Assembly: GCA_938014215.1 (NCBI GenBank)
Contig: CALLRW010000022.1
Coordinates: forward strand, 54,100-118,099
Origin: an uncultured Alistipes sp.
GTDB taxonomy: Bacteria; Bacteroidota; Bacteroidia; Bacteroidales; Rikenellaceae
Direction: 5' to 3'
DNA length: 64,000 nt
Positions 15,947 to 24,357 of this stretch are shown one piece after another. Position numbers and translations under genes: made by a program. The notes under the pieces are model-generated. The model was not told the DNA's origin. It did not search any database and worked only from the letters and a program-made list of their open reading frames with translations. Each line of letters opens with the position of its first letter. The first letter of the stretch is position 1.

Positions 15947-16369
15947 GTGGATCCCGAAATCATCGAACACGAAGGGATCGTCGAGTGCGTTGAACGGGGC
16001 GCCGTTCGCGTGCGGATCACTTCGCGCAGTGCCTGCGGAGCCTGTAAGGCCCGGCAGGCATGCGGCATGGCCGAAAGTCAGGAGAAGATCGTCGTCGTGG
16101 TGACCGACCGCGCGCAGGAGTATCTTCCCGGGGAGGCCGTCCTGGTCGGAGTCCGGAAAAAGGCCGGGCGCATCGCTGTCCTTCTGGCGTATGGCGGTGC
16201 GCTCGTCGTTTTGTTGGCGGCCCTGGTGGTGGCGATCGTCGTCTGCGGAGCCAGTGACGGTGTGGGGTTGGTGGCAGCGTTGGGCAGCGTGGTGATTTAC
16301 TACCTGCTGCTGTGGGTCTTCCGCCGCAGAATTGAACACACAATTCAATTTACAATAACTAAAATCTGA
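15947..16369 (+). CDS. rseC: RseC/MucC-family SoxR-reducing system protein
   Basis: A 140-residue membrane protein that in many bacteria accompanies the Rnf or Rsx complex. Its role is linked to keeping SoxR reduced or to Rnf assembly. The soluble N-terminus carries a Cys cluster C-x2-C-x5-C (SACGACKARQACGM). Two membrane helices follow at about 78-100 and 105-125. It starts at GTG 15947, three bases after nadE, and its TGA overlaps the rnfB ATG by one base. Fixed in the same operon. Confidence 0.88.
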   Translation: MDPEIIEHEGIVECVERGAVRVRITSRSACGACKARQACGMAESQEKIVVVVTDRAQEYLPGEAVLVGVRKKAGRIAVLLAYGGALVVLLAALVVAIVVCGASDGVGLVAALGSVVIYYLLLWVFRRRIEHTIQFTITKI

Positions 16370-17391
16370 TGGAAGTATTACTTTACACGATCCTGACACT
16401 GTGCGTGTTGGGTGTGCTCGCTGCCGTGATTCTCTACTTCGTGGCCCAGAAGTTCCGCGTCGAGGAGGATCCGCGTATCGACGAGGTGGAGAAGATGCTG
16501 CCCGGAGCCAACTGCGGCGGTTGCGGTTTCGCCGGATGTCGAGGCATGGCCGACGCGCTGGTCAAGCACGACGACATCTCCGATCTCTTCTGCCCGGTGG
16601 GCGGCGGCGACTGCATGAAGGCCATTGCCTCCTATCTGGGAAAGGCCGCGGCCGAGAAGCAACCCGAGGTCGCTACGGTCCGCTGCGGCGGTACCTGCGA
16701 AAAACGTCCCCGGACCAATGAGTACAACGGTGCCCGGTCGTGCGCCGTGGCTTCGTCGCTCTATGTGGGCGAGACGGGGTGTGCATTCGGCTGTCTGGGC
16801 TTCGGCGACTGCGTGGCCGCCTGCGCCTTCGACGCCATTCACATGAACCCCCAAACCGGCCTGCCCGAGGTCGACCCGGAGAAGTGTACGGCCTGCGGCG
16901 CCTGCGTCAAGGCCTGCCCCAAGATGGTGATCGAGCTGCGCAAGAAGTGGCCCAAGAACCGCGCCGTCTATGTCTCGTGCGTCTCGAAGGAGAAGGGCGC
17001 CGTGGTGATGAAGGCCTGCAAGGCCGGGTGTATCGGCTGCGGAAAGTGCGAGAAGGTCTGCGCTTTCGGTGCCATCACCGTGGCGAACAACCTCGCCTAC
17101 ATCGATCCCCAGAAGTGCAAGCTCTGCCGCAAGTGCGTCAACGAGTGTCCGACCGGCGCCATCCGCCTCGTCGGCATGGATCCGCTGCCCAAGGAGCCCA
17201 AGACCCCGGCTGCCCCGAAGGCTGCTCCCGCCGCTGCGAAGGCCGCTCCCGAGGCTGCAAAGGCTGCCCCGAAGGCCGCTCCCGCCGCTGAAAAGGCTGC
17301 CCCTGAGGCTGCAAAGGCTGCCCCGAAGGCTGCTCCCGCCGCTGAAAAGGCTGCCCCGGCCGCTGCGAAGGAGCCCAATCATGAATCGTAA
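16369..17391 (+). CDS. rnfB: Rnf electron-transport complex subunit RnfB with Ala/Pro/Lys tail
   Basis: Ferredoxin-accepting subunit of the ion-translocating ferredoxin:NAD+ oxidoreductase, 340 residues. A membrane helix at 4-26 is followed by the RnfB 4Fe-4S domain with Cys49, 52, 57 and 75. Further ferredoxin-type motifs follow: CAFGCLGFGDC, CTACGACVKAC, CIGCGKCEKVC and CKLCRKCVNEC. From about residue 275 the chain is a repetitive Ala/Pro/Lys/Glu tail. Part of it is an 18-residue unit (54 bases, copies at 17251 and 17305) that homologues are not expected to share. Confidence 0.95.
   Translation: MEVLLYTILTLCVLGVLAAVILYFVAQKFRVEEDPRIDEVEKMLPGANCGGCGFAGCRGMADALVKHDDISDLFCPVGGGDCMKAIASYLGKAAAEKQPEVATVRCGGTCEKRPRTNEYNGARSCAVASSLYVGETGCAFGCLGFGDCVAACAFDAIHMNPQTGLPEVDPEKCTACGACVKACPKMVIELRKKWPKNRAVYVSCVSKEKGAVVMKACKAGCIGCGKCEKVCAFGAITVANNLAYIDPQKCKLCRKCVNECPTGAIRLVGMDPLPKEPKTPAAPKAAPAAAKAAPEAAKAAPKAAPAAEKAAPEAAKAAPKAAPAAEKAAPAAAKEPNHES
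17251..17358 (+). repeat. 54-base tandem repeat encoding the RnfB tail
   Basis: GAGGCTGCAAAGGCTGCCCC begins at 17251 and again at 17305. The two 54-base copies are nearly identical and in frame, encoding EAAKAAPKAAPAAEKAAP twice. Confidence 0.75.
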
Positions 17392-17406
17392 AAAGTTAGC
17401 AGAGAT

Positions 17407-18756
17407 ATGAAGACATTTCCAATGGGCGGAGTCCATCCGTCGGAAAACAAACTGAGCAGCGCCAAGGCCATCGAGGTGCTCCCGCTGCCCGAGGTGGTCT
17501 ATATCCCCCTGGCGCAGCACATCGGTGCCCCGGCCGTGGCCAAGGTCGCCAAGGGCGACAAGGTCCTCACCGGCCAGCTCATCGCCGAGGCCGGCAGCTT
17601 CATGTCGGCAAACATCCACTCGCCGATCTCGGGTACCGTGACGGCCGTCGACATGGTGCCCAACGGCCAGGGGCTGCGTCAGATGATGATCACCATCAAG
17701 CGTGAGGGCGACGAGTGGATCGAAGGGATCGACCGCTCGGAGAAGCTCGTCCGCGAGTGCACGCTCTCCGCACCGGAGATCATCGCCCGCATCAAGGCCG
17801 CCGGTATCGTCGGTATGGGCGGCGCCACCTTCCCCACGCACGTCAAACTCTCGATCCCGGCCGGCAAGAAGGCCGAGTGTCTGATCATCAACGGCGTCGA
17901 GTGCGAACCCTACCTCACGTCGGACCACCGCACGATGCTCGAACACGGCGAGGAGCTCCTCGTGGGCGTCACGATCCTGATGAAGGCCATCAGCGTCGGC
18001 CGCGCCTACATCGGCATCGAGAACAACAAGCCCGATGCCATCGCCCATCTGACGAAGCTAGCCGCCGCCTACAAGGGCATCGAGGTCGTACCGCTCAAGG
18101 TCCGCTACCCGCAGGGCGGTGAGAAACAGCTGATCGCCGCCGTCACGGGACGTCAGGTGCCGCCCCCGCCCGCACTGCCGATCGATGTCGGCGCCGTGGT
18201 CTGCAACGCCTCGACCACCTATGCCGTCTACCAGGCCGTGCAGAAGGGCATGCCGCTCATCCAGCGCGTCGTCACGATCACCGGCAAGAGCATCCGCGAA
18301 CCCAAGAACCTGCTGACCCGCATGGGTACCCCCGTCTCGGCACTGATCGCCGCTGCCGGAGGCCTGCCCGAGGATACGGGCAAGGTGATCAACGGCGGCC
18401 CGATGATGGGTCGCGCGATGGTCAACCTCGATTCGCCCGTCACGAAGGGCTGCTCGGGCATCACGGTGATGTCGGAGCGCGATGCCCGCCGTCAGACGGC
18501 CACGCAGTGCATCAAGTGCGCCAAGTGTGTCGCCGCCTGCCCGATGGGTCTGGAGCCCTACTACCTCTCGAAAATGACCCAGAAGAAGAACTGGGACGAG
18601 GTCGAGGCCCGCATGATCACCTCCTGCATCGAGTGCGGCTGCTGCCAGTCGACCTGCCCGGCCTACCTGCCGCTGCTCGACTGGATCCGCCTGGGCAAGC
18701 AGACCACCATGGGCCGCATCCGCGCCCGTGCCGCTGCCGCCGCCCCCAAGAAATAA
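17407..18756 (+). CDS. rnfC: Rnf complex subunit RnfC
   Basis: NADH-binding membrane-associated subunit, 449 residues. In order: the RnfC N-terminal domain, the NAD/FMN-binding Complex1-51K-like domain with GMGGATFPTHVKL and INGVECEPYLTSDHR, an SLBB-type segment, and two 4Fe-4S motifs (CIKCAKCVAACP and CIECGCCQSTCP). The long repeat tail of the enterobacterial protein is absent. It starts 15 bases after rnfB. Confidence 0.96.
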   Translation: MKTFPMGGVHPSENKLSSAKAIEVLPLPEVVYIPLAQHIGAPAVAKVAKGDKVLTGQLIAEAGSFMSANIHSPISGTVTAVDMVPNGQGLRQMMITIKREGDEWIEGIDRSEKLVRECTLSAPEIIARIKAAGIVGMGGATFPTHVKLSIPAGKKAECLIINGVECEPYLTSDHRTMLEHGEELLVGVTILMKAISVGRAYIGIENNKPDAIAHLTKLAAAYKGIEVVPLKVRYPQGGEKQLIAAVTGRQVPPPPALPIDVGAVVCNASTTYAVYQAVQKGMPLIQRVVTITGKSIREPKNLLTRMGTPVSALIAAAGGLPEDTGKVINGGPMMGRAMVNLDSPVTKGCSGITVMSERDARRQTATQCIKCAKCVAACPMGLEPYYLSKMTQKKNWDEVEARMITSCIECGCCQSTCPAYLPLLDWIRLGKQTTMGRIRARAAAAAPKK

Positions 18757-18802
18757 CCCGGTTGCACGTAATGTCGAAAATCAAAATCTTACGATAACAC
18801 TT

Positions 18803-19771
18803 ATGGCAAACAAACTTATTGTCGCTCCCGCACCGCACGTCCAGACCGCGCAGTCGACGGCCCGCATCATGCGCGACGTGGTGATCGCCCTGTTGCCCGC
18901 CCTGGTCGTCTCGACCATCGTCTTCGGCTTCGACGTGCTCCGCGTGACGGCCATCTCGGTCGCTGCCTGCGTGGTGTTCGAATTCCTGATCCAGAAATTC
19001 CTGGTCCGCGGCCCGCTGACCCTCTCCAACTGGTCGGCCGTCGTGACGGGCGTCCTGCTGGCCTTCAACCTCCCGGCGTCGATTCCGTGGTGGATCGTCG
19101 TCATCGGCGCCTTCGTCGCCATCGGCATCGCCAAGATGACCTTCGGCGGCCTGGGCAAGAACCCCTTCAACCCGGCTCTGGCCGGACGTGTCTTCCTGCT
19201 GATCGCCTATCCCGTGCAGATGACCACGTGGCCCCTGCCCGTCCACGGCTCGTTCGACGCCCTGTCGGGTGCTACGCCCCTGGCTGCCGTCAAGCACGGC
19301 CTGGCCTCGCCCGACGCGCTCGGCGCGGGCGATCTGCTGCTGGGCAACATGCCCGGTTCGCTGGGCGAAGTGGCTGCCCTGGCCCTGCTCGTGGGATTCG
19401 TCTACCTGCTGTGGCGCCGCGTCATCACGTGGCACATCCCGGTGACGATCCTCGTGACGATGGCTCTGTTCGCCTTCGTCGTGGCCCTCTTCTCGGGTGA
19501 GTCGGGCGCCCTGCTGTGGCAGCTGCCGCTGTTCCACGTGCTGGCCGGCGGCGCCATCCTCGGCGCAGTCTTCATGGCTACCGACTACTCGACCTCGCCG
19601 ATGACCGTCCGCGGCGGCGTGATCTTCGGCATCGGTATCGGCGTGATCACGATGCTCATCCGTCTGTGGGGCGCCTATCCCGAGGGCATGTCGTTCGCCA
19701 TCCTGCTGATGAACGCCTGCGTGCCCCTGATCAACAAGTATGTCAAACCCAAACGCTTCGGCGTAAAATAG
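18803..19771 (+). CDS. rnfD: Rnf complex subunit RnfD
   Basis: Integral membrane subunit with covalently bound flavin, 322 residues, with several helices from about residue 25. The flavinylation motif is SGATPL near residue 155, where the Thr would carry FMN. GLGKNPFNPALAGRVF is a family hallmark. The start at 18803 (MANKLIVAPAPHVQ) is chosen because upstream in-frame residues overlap the rnfC end and do not look conserved. Confidence 0.95.
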   Translation: MANKLIVAPAPHVQTAQSTARIMRDVVIALLPALVVSTIVFGFDVLRVTAISVAACVVFEFLIQKFLVRGPLTLSNWSAVVTGVLLAFNLPASIPWWIVVIGAFVAIGIAKMTFGGLGKNPFNPALAGRVFLLIAYPVQMTTWPLPVHGSFDALSGATPLAAVKHGLASPDALGAGDLLLGNMPGSLGEVAALALLVGFVYLLWRRVITWHIPVTILVTMALFAFVVALFSGESGALLWQLPLFHVLAGGAILGAVFMATDYSTSPMTVRGGVIFGIGIGVITMLIRLWGAYPEGMSFAILLMNACVPLINKYVKPKRFGVK

Positions 19772-19786
19772 GAGGTGGAAAGCATG
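19770..19786 (+). promoter_or_regulatory. Unusual strong Shine-Dalgarno before rnfG
   Basis: AGGAGGTGGAAAGCATG: a full AGGAGG with 8-base spacing to ATG, overlapping the rnfD stop codon. Most genes here have only A-rich leaders. Confidence 0.8.
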
Positions 19787-20449
19787 AAAAGTACACTTGT
19801 CAACATGACCGCCGTCCTCTTCGGCATCACGCTCATCGCCTCGGCCGGAGTCGGCGTGGTGAACATGATCACCGAGGAGCCGATCGCGCTGGCCAAGGAG
19901 GCCGCCACGAAGGCCGCCCTGACGGAGGTGCTCCCGGCATTCGACTCGACCGAGGAGCAGACCCTCACCATCGACGAGCTGCCCATTACGGTCTATACGG
20001 CCAGGAGCGGCGGCCAGGTGGCCGGTTATGCCGTGCAGACGATGACCAAACAGGGCTTCAACGGCGTCGTACGGCTGATGGTGGGCTTCACGCCCGACGG
20101 CGAGGTGGTCAACGTCAACGTCCTCGAACAGTCCGAGACCCCCGGTCTGGGCACCAAGATGGCCGATGCGGGCAACCCGCTGCTGGGAAGCATCCAGGGC
20201 CAGAAACTCGAAAACAAGAAACTCGTCGACGGAAAACTCGCCGTGACGAAGGATGGCGGCGACGTCGATGCGCTGACCGCCGCCACGATCTCGTCGCGGG
20301 CCTATGTCGATGCCGTCAACCGCGCCTGGATGGCCTACAAGAATGTAGCCACGGGTGCCGCGGTCTCGGATACGGCCTCGGGCGCCTCGAACCCCGTCGA
20401 TGCACAAACCAGTGAGCCTGCAGCTCAGGAAGGAGGGCAAAATGAATAA
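19784..20449 (+). CDS. rnfG: Rnf complex subunit RnfG
   Basis: Periplasmic flavin subunit anchored by an N-terminal helix, 221 residues. The FMN-binding domain has GFNGVVRLMVGF, SETPGLGTKM, and the attachment motif TAATISS, in which the Thr in the fourth position would bind FMN. The start is ATG 19784, because AGGAGG at 19770-19775 stands 8 bases before it; an in-frame GTG at 19775 overlaps that site. The C-terminal 20 residues are low complexity. A Shine-Dalgarno sequence is unusual in this genome. Confidence 0.94.
   Translation: MKSTLVNMTAVLFGITLIASAGVGVVNMITEEPIALAKEAATKAALTEVLPAFDSTEEQTLTIDELPITVYTARSGGQVAGYAVQTMTKQGFNGVVRLMVGFTPDGEVVNVNVLEQSETPGLGTKMADAGNPLLGSIQGQKLENKKLVDGKLAVTKDGGDVDALTAATISSRAYVDAVNRAWMAYKNVATGAAVSDTASGASNPVDAQTSEPAAQEGGQNE
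20429..20444 (+). promoter_or_regulatory. Unusual strong Shine-Dalgarno before rnfE
   Basis: AAGGAGGGCAAAATG (20430-20444) lies inside the last codons of rnfG and fixes the rnfE start at 20442. Confidence 0.8.
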
Positions 20450-21026
20450 ACTGAAAATCGCTTTGAGCGGCATCATCAAGAACAACCCGACGTTCGTGCT
20501 GGTGCTCGGCATGTGCCCCACGCTGGGTACCACGACCTCGGCCGAAAACGGCATGGGTATGGGGCTGGCGACGACCGCCGTGCTGATCCTGTCGAACCTC
20601 GTCATCTCGCTCATCAAGAACCTGATCCCCGACAAGGTCCGCATCCCGGCCTTCATCGTGGTGATCGCCTCGTTCGTTACGATCATCCAGATGCTGATGC
20701 AGGCCTTCGTGCCGGCATTGTACGCCTCGCTGGGCGTCTTCATCCCGCTGATCGTCGTCAACTGCATCATCCTGGGCCGCGCCGAGGCCTTCGCCTCGAA
20801 GAACTCGCCCTTCGACTCGATGTTGGACGGCGTGGGCATCGGTCTGGGCTTCACCCTCTCGCTGACGGTCATCGGCTCCGTGCGCGAGATCCTCGGCAGC
20901 GGCGCCATCTTCGGCGTCAACCTCGGATTCTCGGACTACACGCCGCTGATCTTCGTCCTCGCTCCCGGTGCCTTCTTCGTGCTGGGCTATCTGATGGTTC
21001 TGTTTAACAAATTAGCCAAGAAGTAG
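20442..21026 (+). CDS. rnfE: Rnf complex subunit RnfE
   Basis: Integral membrane subunit, 194 residues, with about six helices. It belongs with RnfA and NqrD/E to the pair of inverted homologues that bind an Fe-S cluster in the membrane. GMCPTLGTTTSAENG and VNCIILGRAEAFASKN are the conserved blocks; each has the Cys expected for the intramembrane cluster. It overlaps rnfG by eight bases. Confidence 0.95.
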   Translation: MNKLKIALSGIIKNNPTFVLVLGMCPTLGTTTSAENGMGMGLATTAVLILSNLVISLIKNLIPDKVRIPAFIVVIASFVTIIQMLMQAFVPALYASLGVFIPLIVVNCIILGRAEAFASKNSPFDSMLDGVGIGLGFTLSLTVIGSVREILGSGAIFGVNLGFSDYTPLIFVLAPGAFFVLGYLMVLFNKLAKK

Positions 21027-21028
21027 TC

Positions 21029-21607
21029 ATGGAGATCTCCTATTTCGCAATCATCATCGGCGCCATCTTCGTCAACAACGTCGTCCTGGCCCAGTTCCTC
21101 GGCATCTGCCCCTTCCTGGGCGTATCGTCGAAGGTCGAAACCTCGATGGGCATGGGTGCCGCCGTGACGTTCGTCATGGCGCTGACGGCCCTCGTCGCAT
21201 GGCCGATTCAGACCTATATCCTCGTCCCGCTGCACATCGAGTACATGCAGACCATCGTCTTCATCCTGGTCATCGCGGCCCTGGTGCAGATGGTCGAGAT
21301 CATCCTCAAGAAGGTCTCGCCGTCGCTCTATCAGGCGCTGGGTATCTTCCTGCCGCTGATCACGACGAACTGCGCCGTACTGGGTGTGGCAATCCTCATG
21401 ATCCAGAAGGAGTTCAATCTGCTGCAGAGCGTCGCCTATTCGGTCTCGACGGCCCTGGGTTTCGCCCTGGCACTGGTGCTCTTCGCCGGTATCCGCGAGC
21501 GTCTCGATTTCGAGGATGTCCCCAAGGCCTTCAAGGGCATTCCCATCGCCCTGATCACGGCCGGTATTCTGGCCATGGCCTTCATGGGATTCTCCGGCCT
21601 GGTTTAG
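21029..21607 (+). CDS. rnfA: Rnf complex subunit RnfA
   Basis: Integral membrane subunit, 192 residues, with six helices, partner of RnfE. The conserved blocks are FVNNVVLAQFLGICPFLGVS and TTNCAVLGVAI, again with one Cys each. Two bases separate it from rnfE. It is the last gene of the operon, followed by a perfect terminator. Confidence 0.96.
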   Translation: MEISYFAIIIGAIFVNNVVLAQFLGICPFLGVSSKVETSMGMGAAVTFVMALTALVAWPIQTYILVPLHIEYMQTIVFILVIAALVQMVEIILKKVSPSLYQALGIFLPLITTNCAVLGVAILMIQKEFNLLQSVAYSVSTALGFALALVLFAGIRERLDFEDVPKAFKGIPIALITAGILAMAFMGFSGLV

Positions 21608-21627
21608 GCGGAGCGTCTCTCCGACAG

Positions 21628-21660
21628 AAAACCCCGGAAGCTGCGGCTTCCGGGGTTTTT
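21628..21660 (+). terminator. Terminator of the nadE-rnf operon
   Basis: A perfect 14-base-pair stem (21628-21641 with 21646-21659), loop TGCG, with TTTTT at the end. Starts 20 bases after rnfA. Confidence 0.92.
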
Positions 21661-21926
21661 GTTGCAGAAGGGGAGATGTGTGTCGCGGCCGGTGACAGGT
21701 TTGCGGTCTGAGGTCGGTTGCGGACGATGGCTGGTTCGCGGATGGGAGGACTGAGAGTCGCTTGCGATGCGGCAGGGTGGCGGAGGCGCTCTCACGGAGG
21801 ATTATCCTGGCCGATCGATTGCCGTTGCAGATCGCTGCCGGCCGTTAAGGCCCTACGCATTGCCGGGTATTCCCGGTCCGGTTGTTACGGTTGGTCGTCG
21901 TTAACGGCAGTTGACCTCTCGGGAGT
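21661..21926. other. GC-rich convergent intergenic spacer, no gene seen
   Basis: This lies between the rnfA terminator and the 3' end of the sialidase gene. I see no coding signal, clear tandem repeat or RNA fold in it. Confidence 0.6.
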
Positions 21927-23090
21927 CTACCGGCCGTCGTCGGCCCCGTCGGTCAGCCAGTCGATCGTCAGCCGCGTGAAGCAGATCTTCTGCCCGTTGT
22001 CGCCGTCGGCCGCCTCCCAGAGAATCCCGATGGAGCCGTCGGCCAGCCGCGTAAGCGCCGAGTAGGAGGAGTCGTCGGGCCAGATGCTCTTCCGGACGGG
22101 CCACGTGCAGCCCTCGTCGTAGCTCAGTGCCACTGATACGTTGCGGCGGCGTGCCGTGTCGGCCGGGATCGAGTGCAGCAACCGGTCGCGTGAGGCCCCC
22201 TCGCTGCGCAGCGAATAGCGGAGCAGATCGCCGTTGCAGGCCGGATCGGGCAGGTCACGCCACTCGGCAACGTCACTCCACGTGCGTCCCCGATCCTTCG
22301 AAACGGCATACCGTCGGAAACCCTGGTCCGGATTGCGGATGCTGATCAGCCAGCTTCCGTCGGCCAGTTCGGCCAGTTTCGACTCGTCGCCGCACGCCGA
22401 GGCCGGGGTCGGCAGCAGCCGCCAGCTCCGTCCGCCGTCGTCCGACTGGCAGACGTAGTTGTAGAGCGGCGGCCATTTCTTGCCCGTGTGGTGGGCCGCT
22501 ACGGCAAACAGCAGCGTGCCGTCACGCAGCTGCAGCGCGCGTCCCGAGGCGGCAAAGGCCCCCGATATCACGGCCGAAGCCGGGTTGTCGCAGCCGGGGC
22601 CGTAGATCTGCGGCGTGATCCGTTCGGGAGCGCTCCACGTCAGGCCGTCGTCGCTGCTGCGCGAAAGGTTGATATCGAGCGGGTGCTCGGCCGTCGAATC
22701 CCACAGCCCGCATCCCGAGGCGTAGATACAGAGAATGTCTCCCGTCGAGCGGTCGACCACCATCGCCGCATCGCCGTAGCCGGTCTGTTCGGTGTGGCGG
22801 GCGATGACGATCTGCGGCCCCCAGCTCCGCCCGTTGTCCGTACTGCGGCGCACCACCAGGTCGATCCGGTTCGGCAGATCGCTGTGGTGGTCGTTGCGGC
22901 GGTCGGCAACGGCCAGCAGGGTTCCTTGTGTGGTGGTGACCAGTGCCGGGATCCGGTAGTACTTCGATCCCGCATCGCCCGAACGGAACAGAACGATCGG
23001 TTCCGCCGGGACCGGTTCCGCGGCATGCAGCAGCGGGGCTGTGCCCCATCCGAGCAGGACCATCAGGCCCGTGAGAAGCGTGTTTTTCAT
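21927..23090 (-). CDS. Secreted exo-alpha-sialidase (GH33)
   Basis: A 387-residue sialidase that would release terminal sialic acids from mucin and other host glycans. Residues 1-24 are a signal peptide ending near LLHAAE. The YRIP motif (YYRIPALV) gives the first Arg of the carboxylate-binding triad. Asp-box repeats follow: STDNGRSW, SSDDGLTW, SDDGGRSW, SKDRGRTW and SYDEGCTW. The start at 23090 is the methionine directly before the signal peptide. It stands alone; no sialic-acid transport or catabolic genes are in the window. Confidence 0.92.
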   Translation of the reverse strand: MKNTLLTGLMVLLGWGTAPLLHAAEPVPAEPIVLFRSGDAGSKYYRIPALVTTTQGTLLAVADRRNDHHSDLPNRIDLVVRRSTDNGRSWGPQIVIARHTEQTGYGDAAMVVDRSTGDILCIYASGCGLWDSTAEHPLDINLSRSSDDGLTWSAPERITPQIYGPGCDNPASAVISGAFAASGRALQLRDGTLLFAVAAHHTGKKWPPLYNYVCQSDDGGRSWRLLPTPASACGDESKLAELADGSWLISIRNPDQGFRRYAVSKDRGRTWSDVAEWRDLPDPACNGDLLRYSLRSEGASRDRLLHSIPADTARRRNVSVALSYDEGCTWPVRKSIWPDDSSYSALTRLADGSIGILWEAADGDNGQKICFTRLTIDWLTDGADDGR

Positions 23091-23143
23091 CTTTCTTGTG
23101 ATTTTATTTGGTGGGAAGCGTTCCATATCTGCACGAGATTCGT

Positions 23144-23159
23144 TACTTTTGCAAAAATA
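23144..23159. promoter_or_regulatory. hpt promoter -7 box, fused palindromically to a minus-strand box
   Basis: TACTTTTG (23144-23151) is a perfect plus -7 box for hpt. It abuts CAAAAATA (23152-23159), which reads TATTTTTG on the minus strand and could serve the sialidase. No good -33 TTTG is found for either, so the minus use is tentative. Confidence 0.5.
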
Positions 23160-23179
23160 ACACAAAAACCCGAATCACA

Positions 23180-23722
23180 ATGGAGGATACGATACAACTT
23201 CATGACAGGAAGTTCAAGGTCATGATTCCTGCCGCCCAGATCGATCAGGCCGTCGAGGCCGTGGCGCGGCAGATCAACCACGATTATGCCGACAAGGAGA
23301 CCCCGATCTTCCTCGGCATTCTCAACGGTTCGTTCATGTTCATGAGCGACCTGATCAAGAAAATCGAATTCCAGAACGAGCTTTCGTTCGTCAAACTCGC
23401 CTCCTATGAGGGAACCGAGTCCACGGGCAAGATCCGCAACCTGATCGGCCTGAATACCCCGATCGAGGGCCGCCACGTGATCATCGTCGAGGATATCGTC
23501 GACACGGGCGAGTCGATCGACCACATGATCCACGATCTGGAGAAGCACCACCCCGCCTCGATCGAGGTCTGCACGCTCTTCTTCAAGCCCGGCTCCTACC
23601 GCAAACAGCGTCCCATCAAGTATCGCGCCATGGAGATCGGCAACGAATTCATCGTCGGTTACGGTCTGGACTACAATCAGTTGGGCCGCAGCCTGAAGGA
23701 TATTTATGTCGTAACGGAGTGA
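23180..23722 (+). CDS. hpt: Hypoxanthine/guanine phosphoribosyltransferase
   Basis: Purine salvage enzyme making IMP and GMP from the bases and PRPP, 180 residues, normal length. The PRPP-binding motif is VIIVEDIVDTGES near residue 95, and FLNGSFMFMSDL-type and KYRAMEIGNEFIVGYGLDY blocks are present. The start at 23180 (MEDTIQLHDRKFKV) lies about 25 bases past the predicted transcription start. The TGA overlaps the queE ATG. Confidence 0.95.
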   Translation: MEDTIQLHDRKFKVMIPAAQIDQAVEAVARQINHDYADKETPIFLGILNGSFMFMSDLIKKIEFQNELSFVKLASYEGTESTGKIRNLIGLNTPIEGRHVIIVEDIVDTGESIDHMIHDLEKHHPASIEVCTLFFKPGSYRKQRPIKYRAMEIGNEFIVGYGLDYNQLGRSLKDIYVVTE

Positions 23723-24357
23723 TGGCTCAGAGGATCGATCCCGCGTTGTTCGACGGCGGGCGGAAACTGCCCCTCGTCGAGGATTTCTATACTATTCAGG
23801 GCGAGGGCTTCCATGCCGGGAAGCCCGCCTATTTCATCCGCCTGGGCGGATGCGACGTCGGCTGCCGGTGGTGCGACGCCAAGTACACGTGGAATCCCCG
23901 GCTCTATCCCCCGACCGACGTGCAGACGGTCGTCGACCGCGCTACGGCCTGTCCGGCACAGGCCATCGTCATCACCGGAGGCGAACCGCTGCTCTATCCG
24001 CTGGGTGTGCTGACCGAGACGCTGCGCCAGAAGGGGCTCGAAATTTTCCTCGAGACGTCGGGTTCGCACCCCTTCAGCGGGGTGTTCGACTGGGTCTGCC
24101 TCTCGCCCAAGCGGCAGCAGCCGCCCCTGGAGGAGGCCTACGGTCGGGCCGACGAGCTGAAGGTGATCATCGAATCGGAGGCCGATCTGGAGTGGGCCGA
24201 GCAGAATGCCGCCCGGGTCCGCCGGCGCTGTCTGCTCTACCTGCAGCCCGAATGGAGCGTCGCGGAGCAGGTGATGCCGATGCTGGTCGAGTATGCCAAG
24301 GCCCATCCGCGGTGGAACATCTCCATCCAGACGCATAAATACATGCACATTCCGTAA
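23722..24357 (+). CDS. queE: 7-carboxy-7-deazaguanine synthase QueE
   Basis: Radical-SAM enzyme of queuosine precursor (preQ0) synthesis, 211 residues. The Fe-S motif is CDVGCRWCDAK (C-x3-C-x2-C) near residue 44, preceded by YTIQGEGFHAGKPAYFIRLGG. ITGGEPLLY is the SAM-binding GGE motif. ATG 23722 overlaps the hpt stop by one base. Other preQ0 genes are not in the window. Confidence 0.93.
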   Translation: MAQRIDPALFDGGRKLPLVEDFYTIQGEGFHAGKPAYFIRLGGCDVGCRWCDAKYTWNPRLYPPTDVQTVVDRATACPAQAIVITGGEPLLYPLGVLTETLRQKGLEIFLETSGSHPFSGVFDWVCLSPKRQQPPLEEAYGRADELKVIIESEADLEWAEQNAARVRRRCLLYLQPEWSVAEQVMPMLVEYAKAHPRWNISIQTHKYMHIP

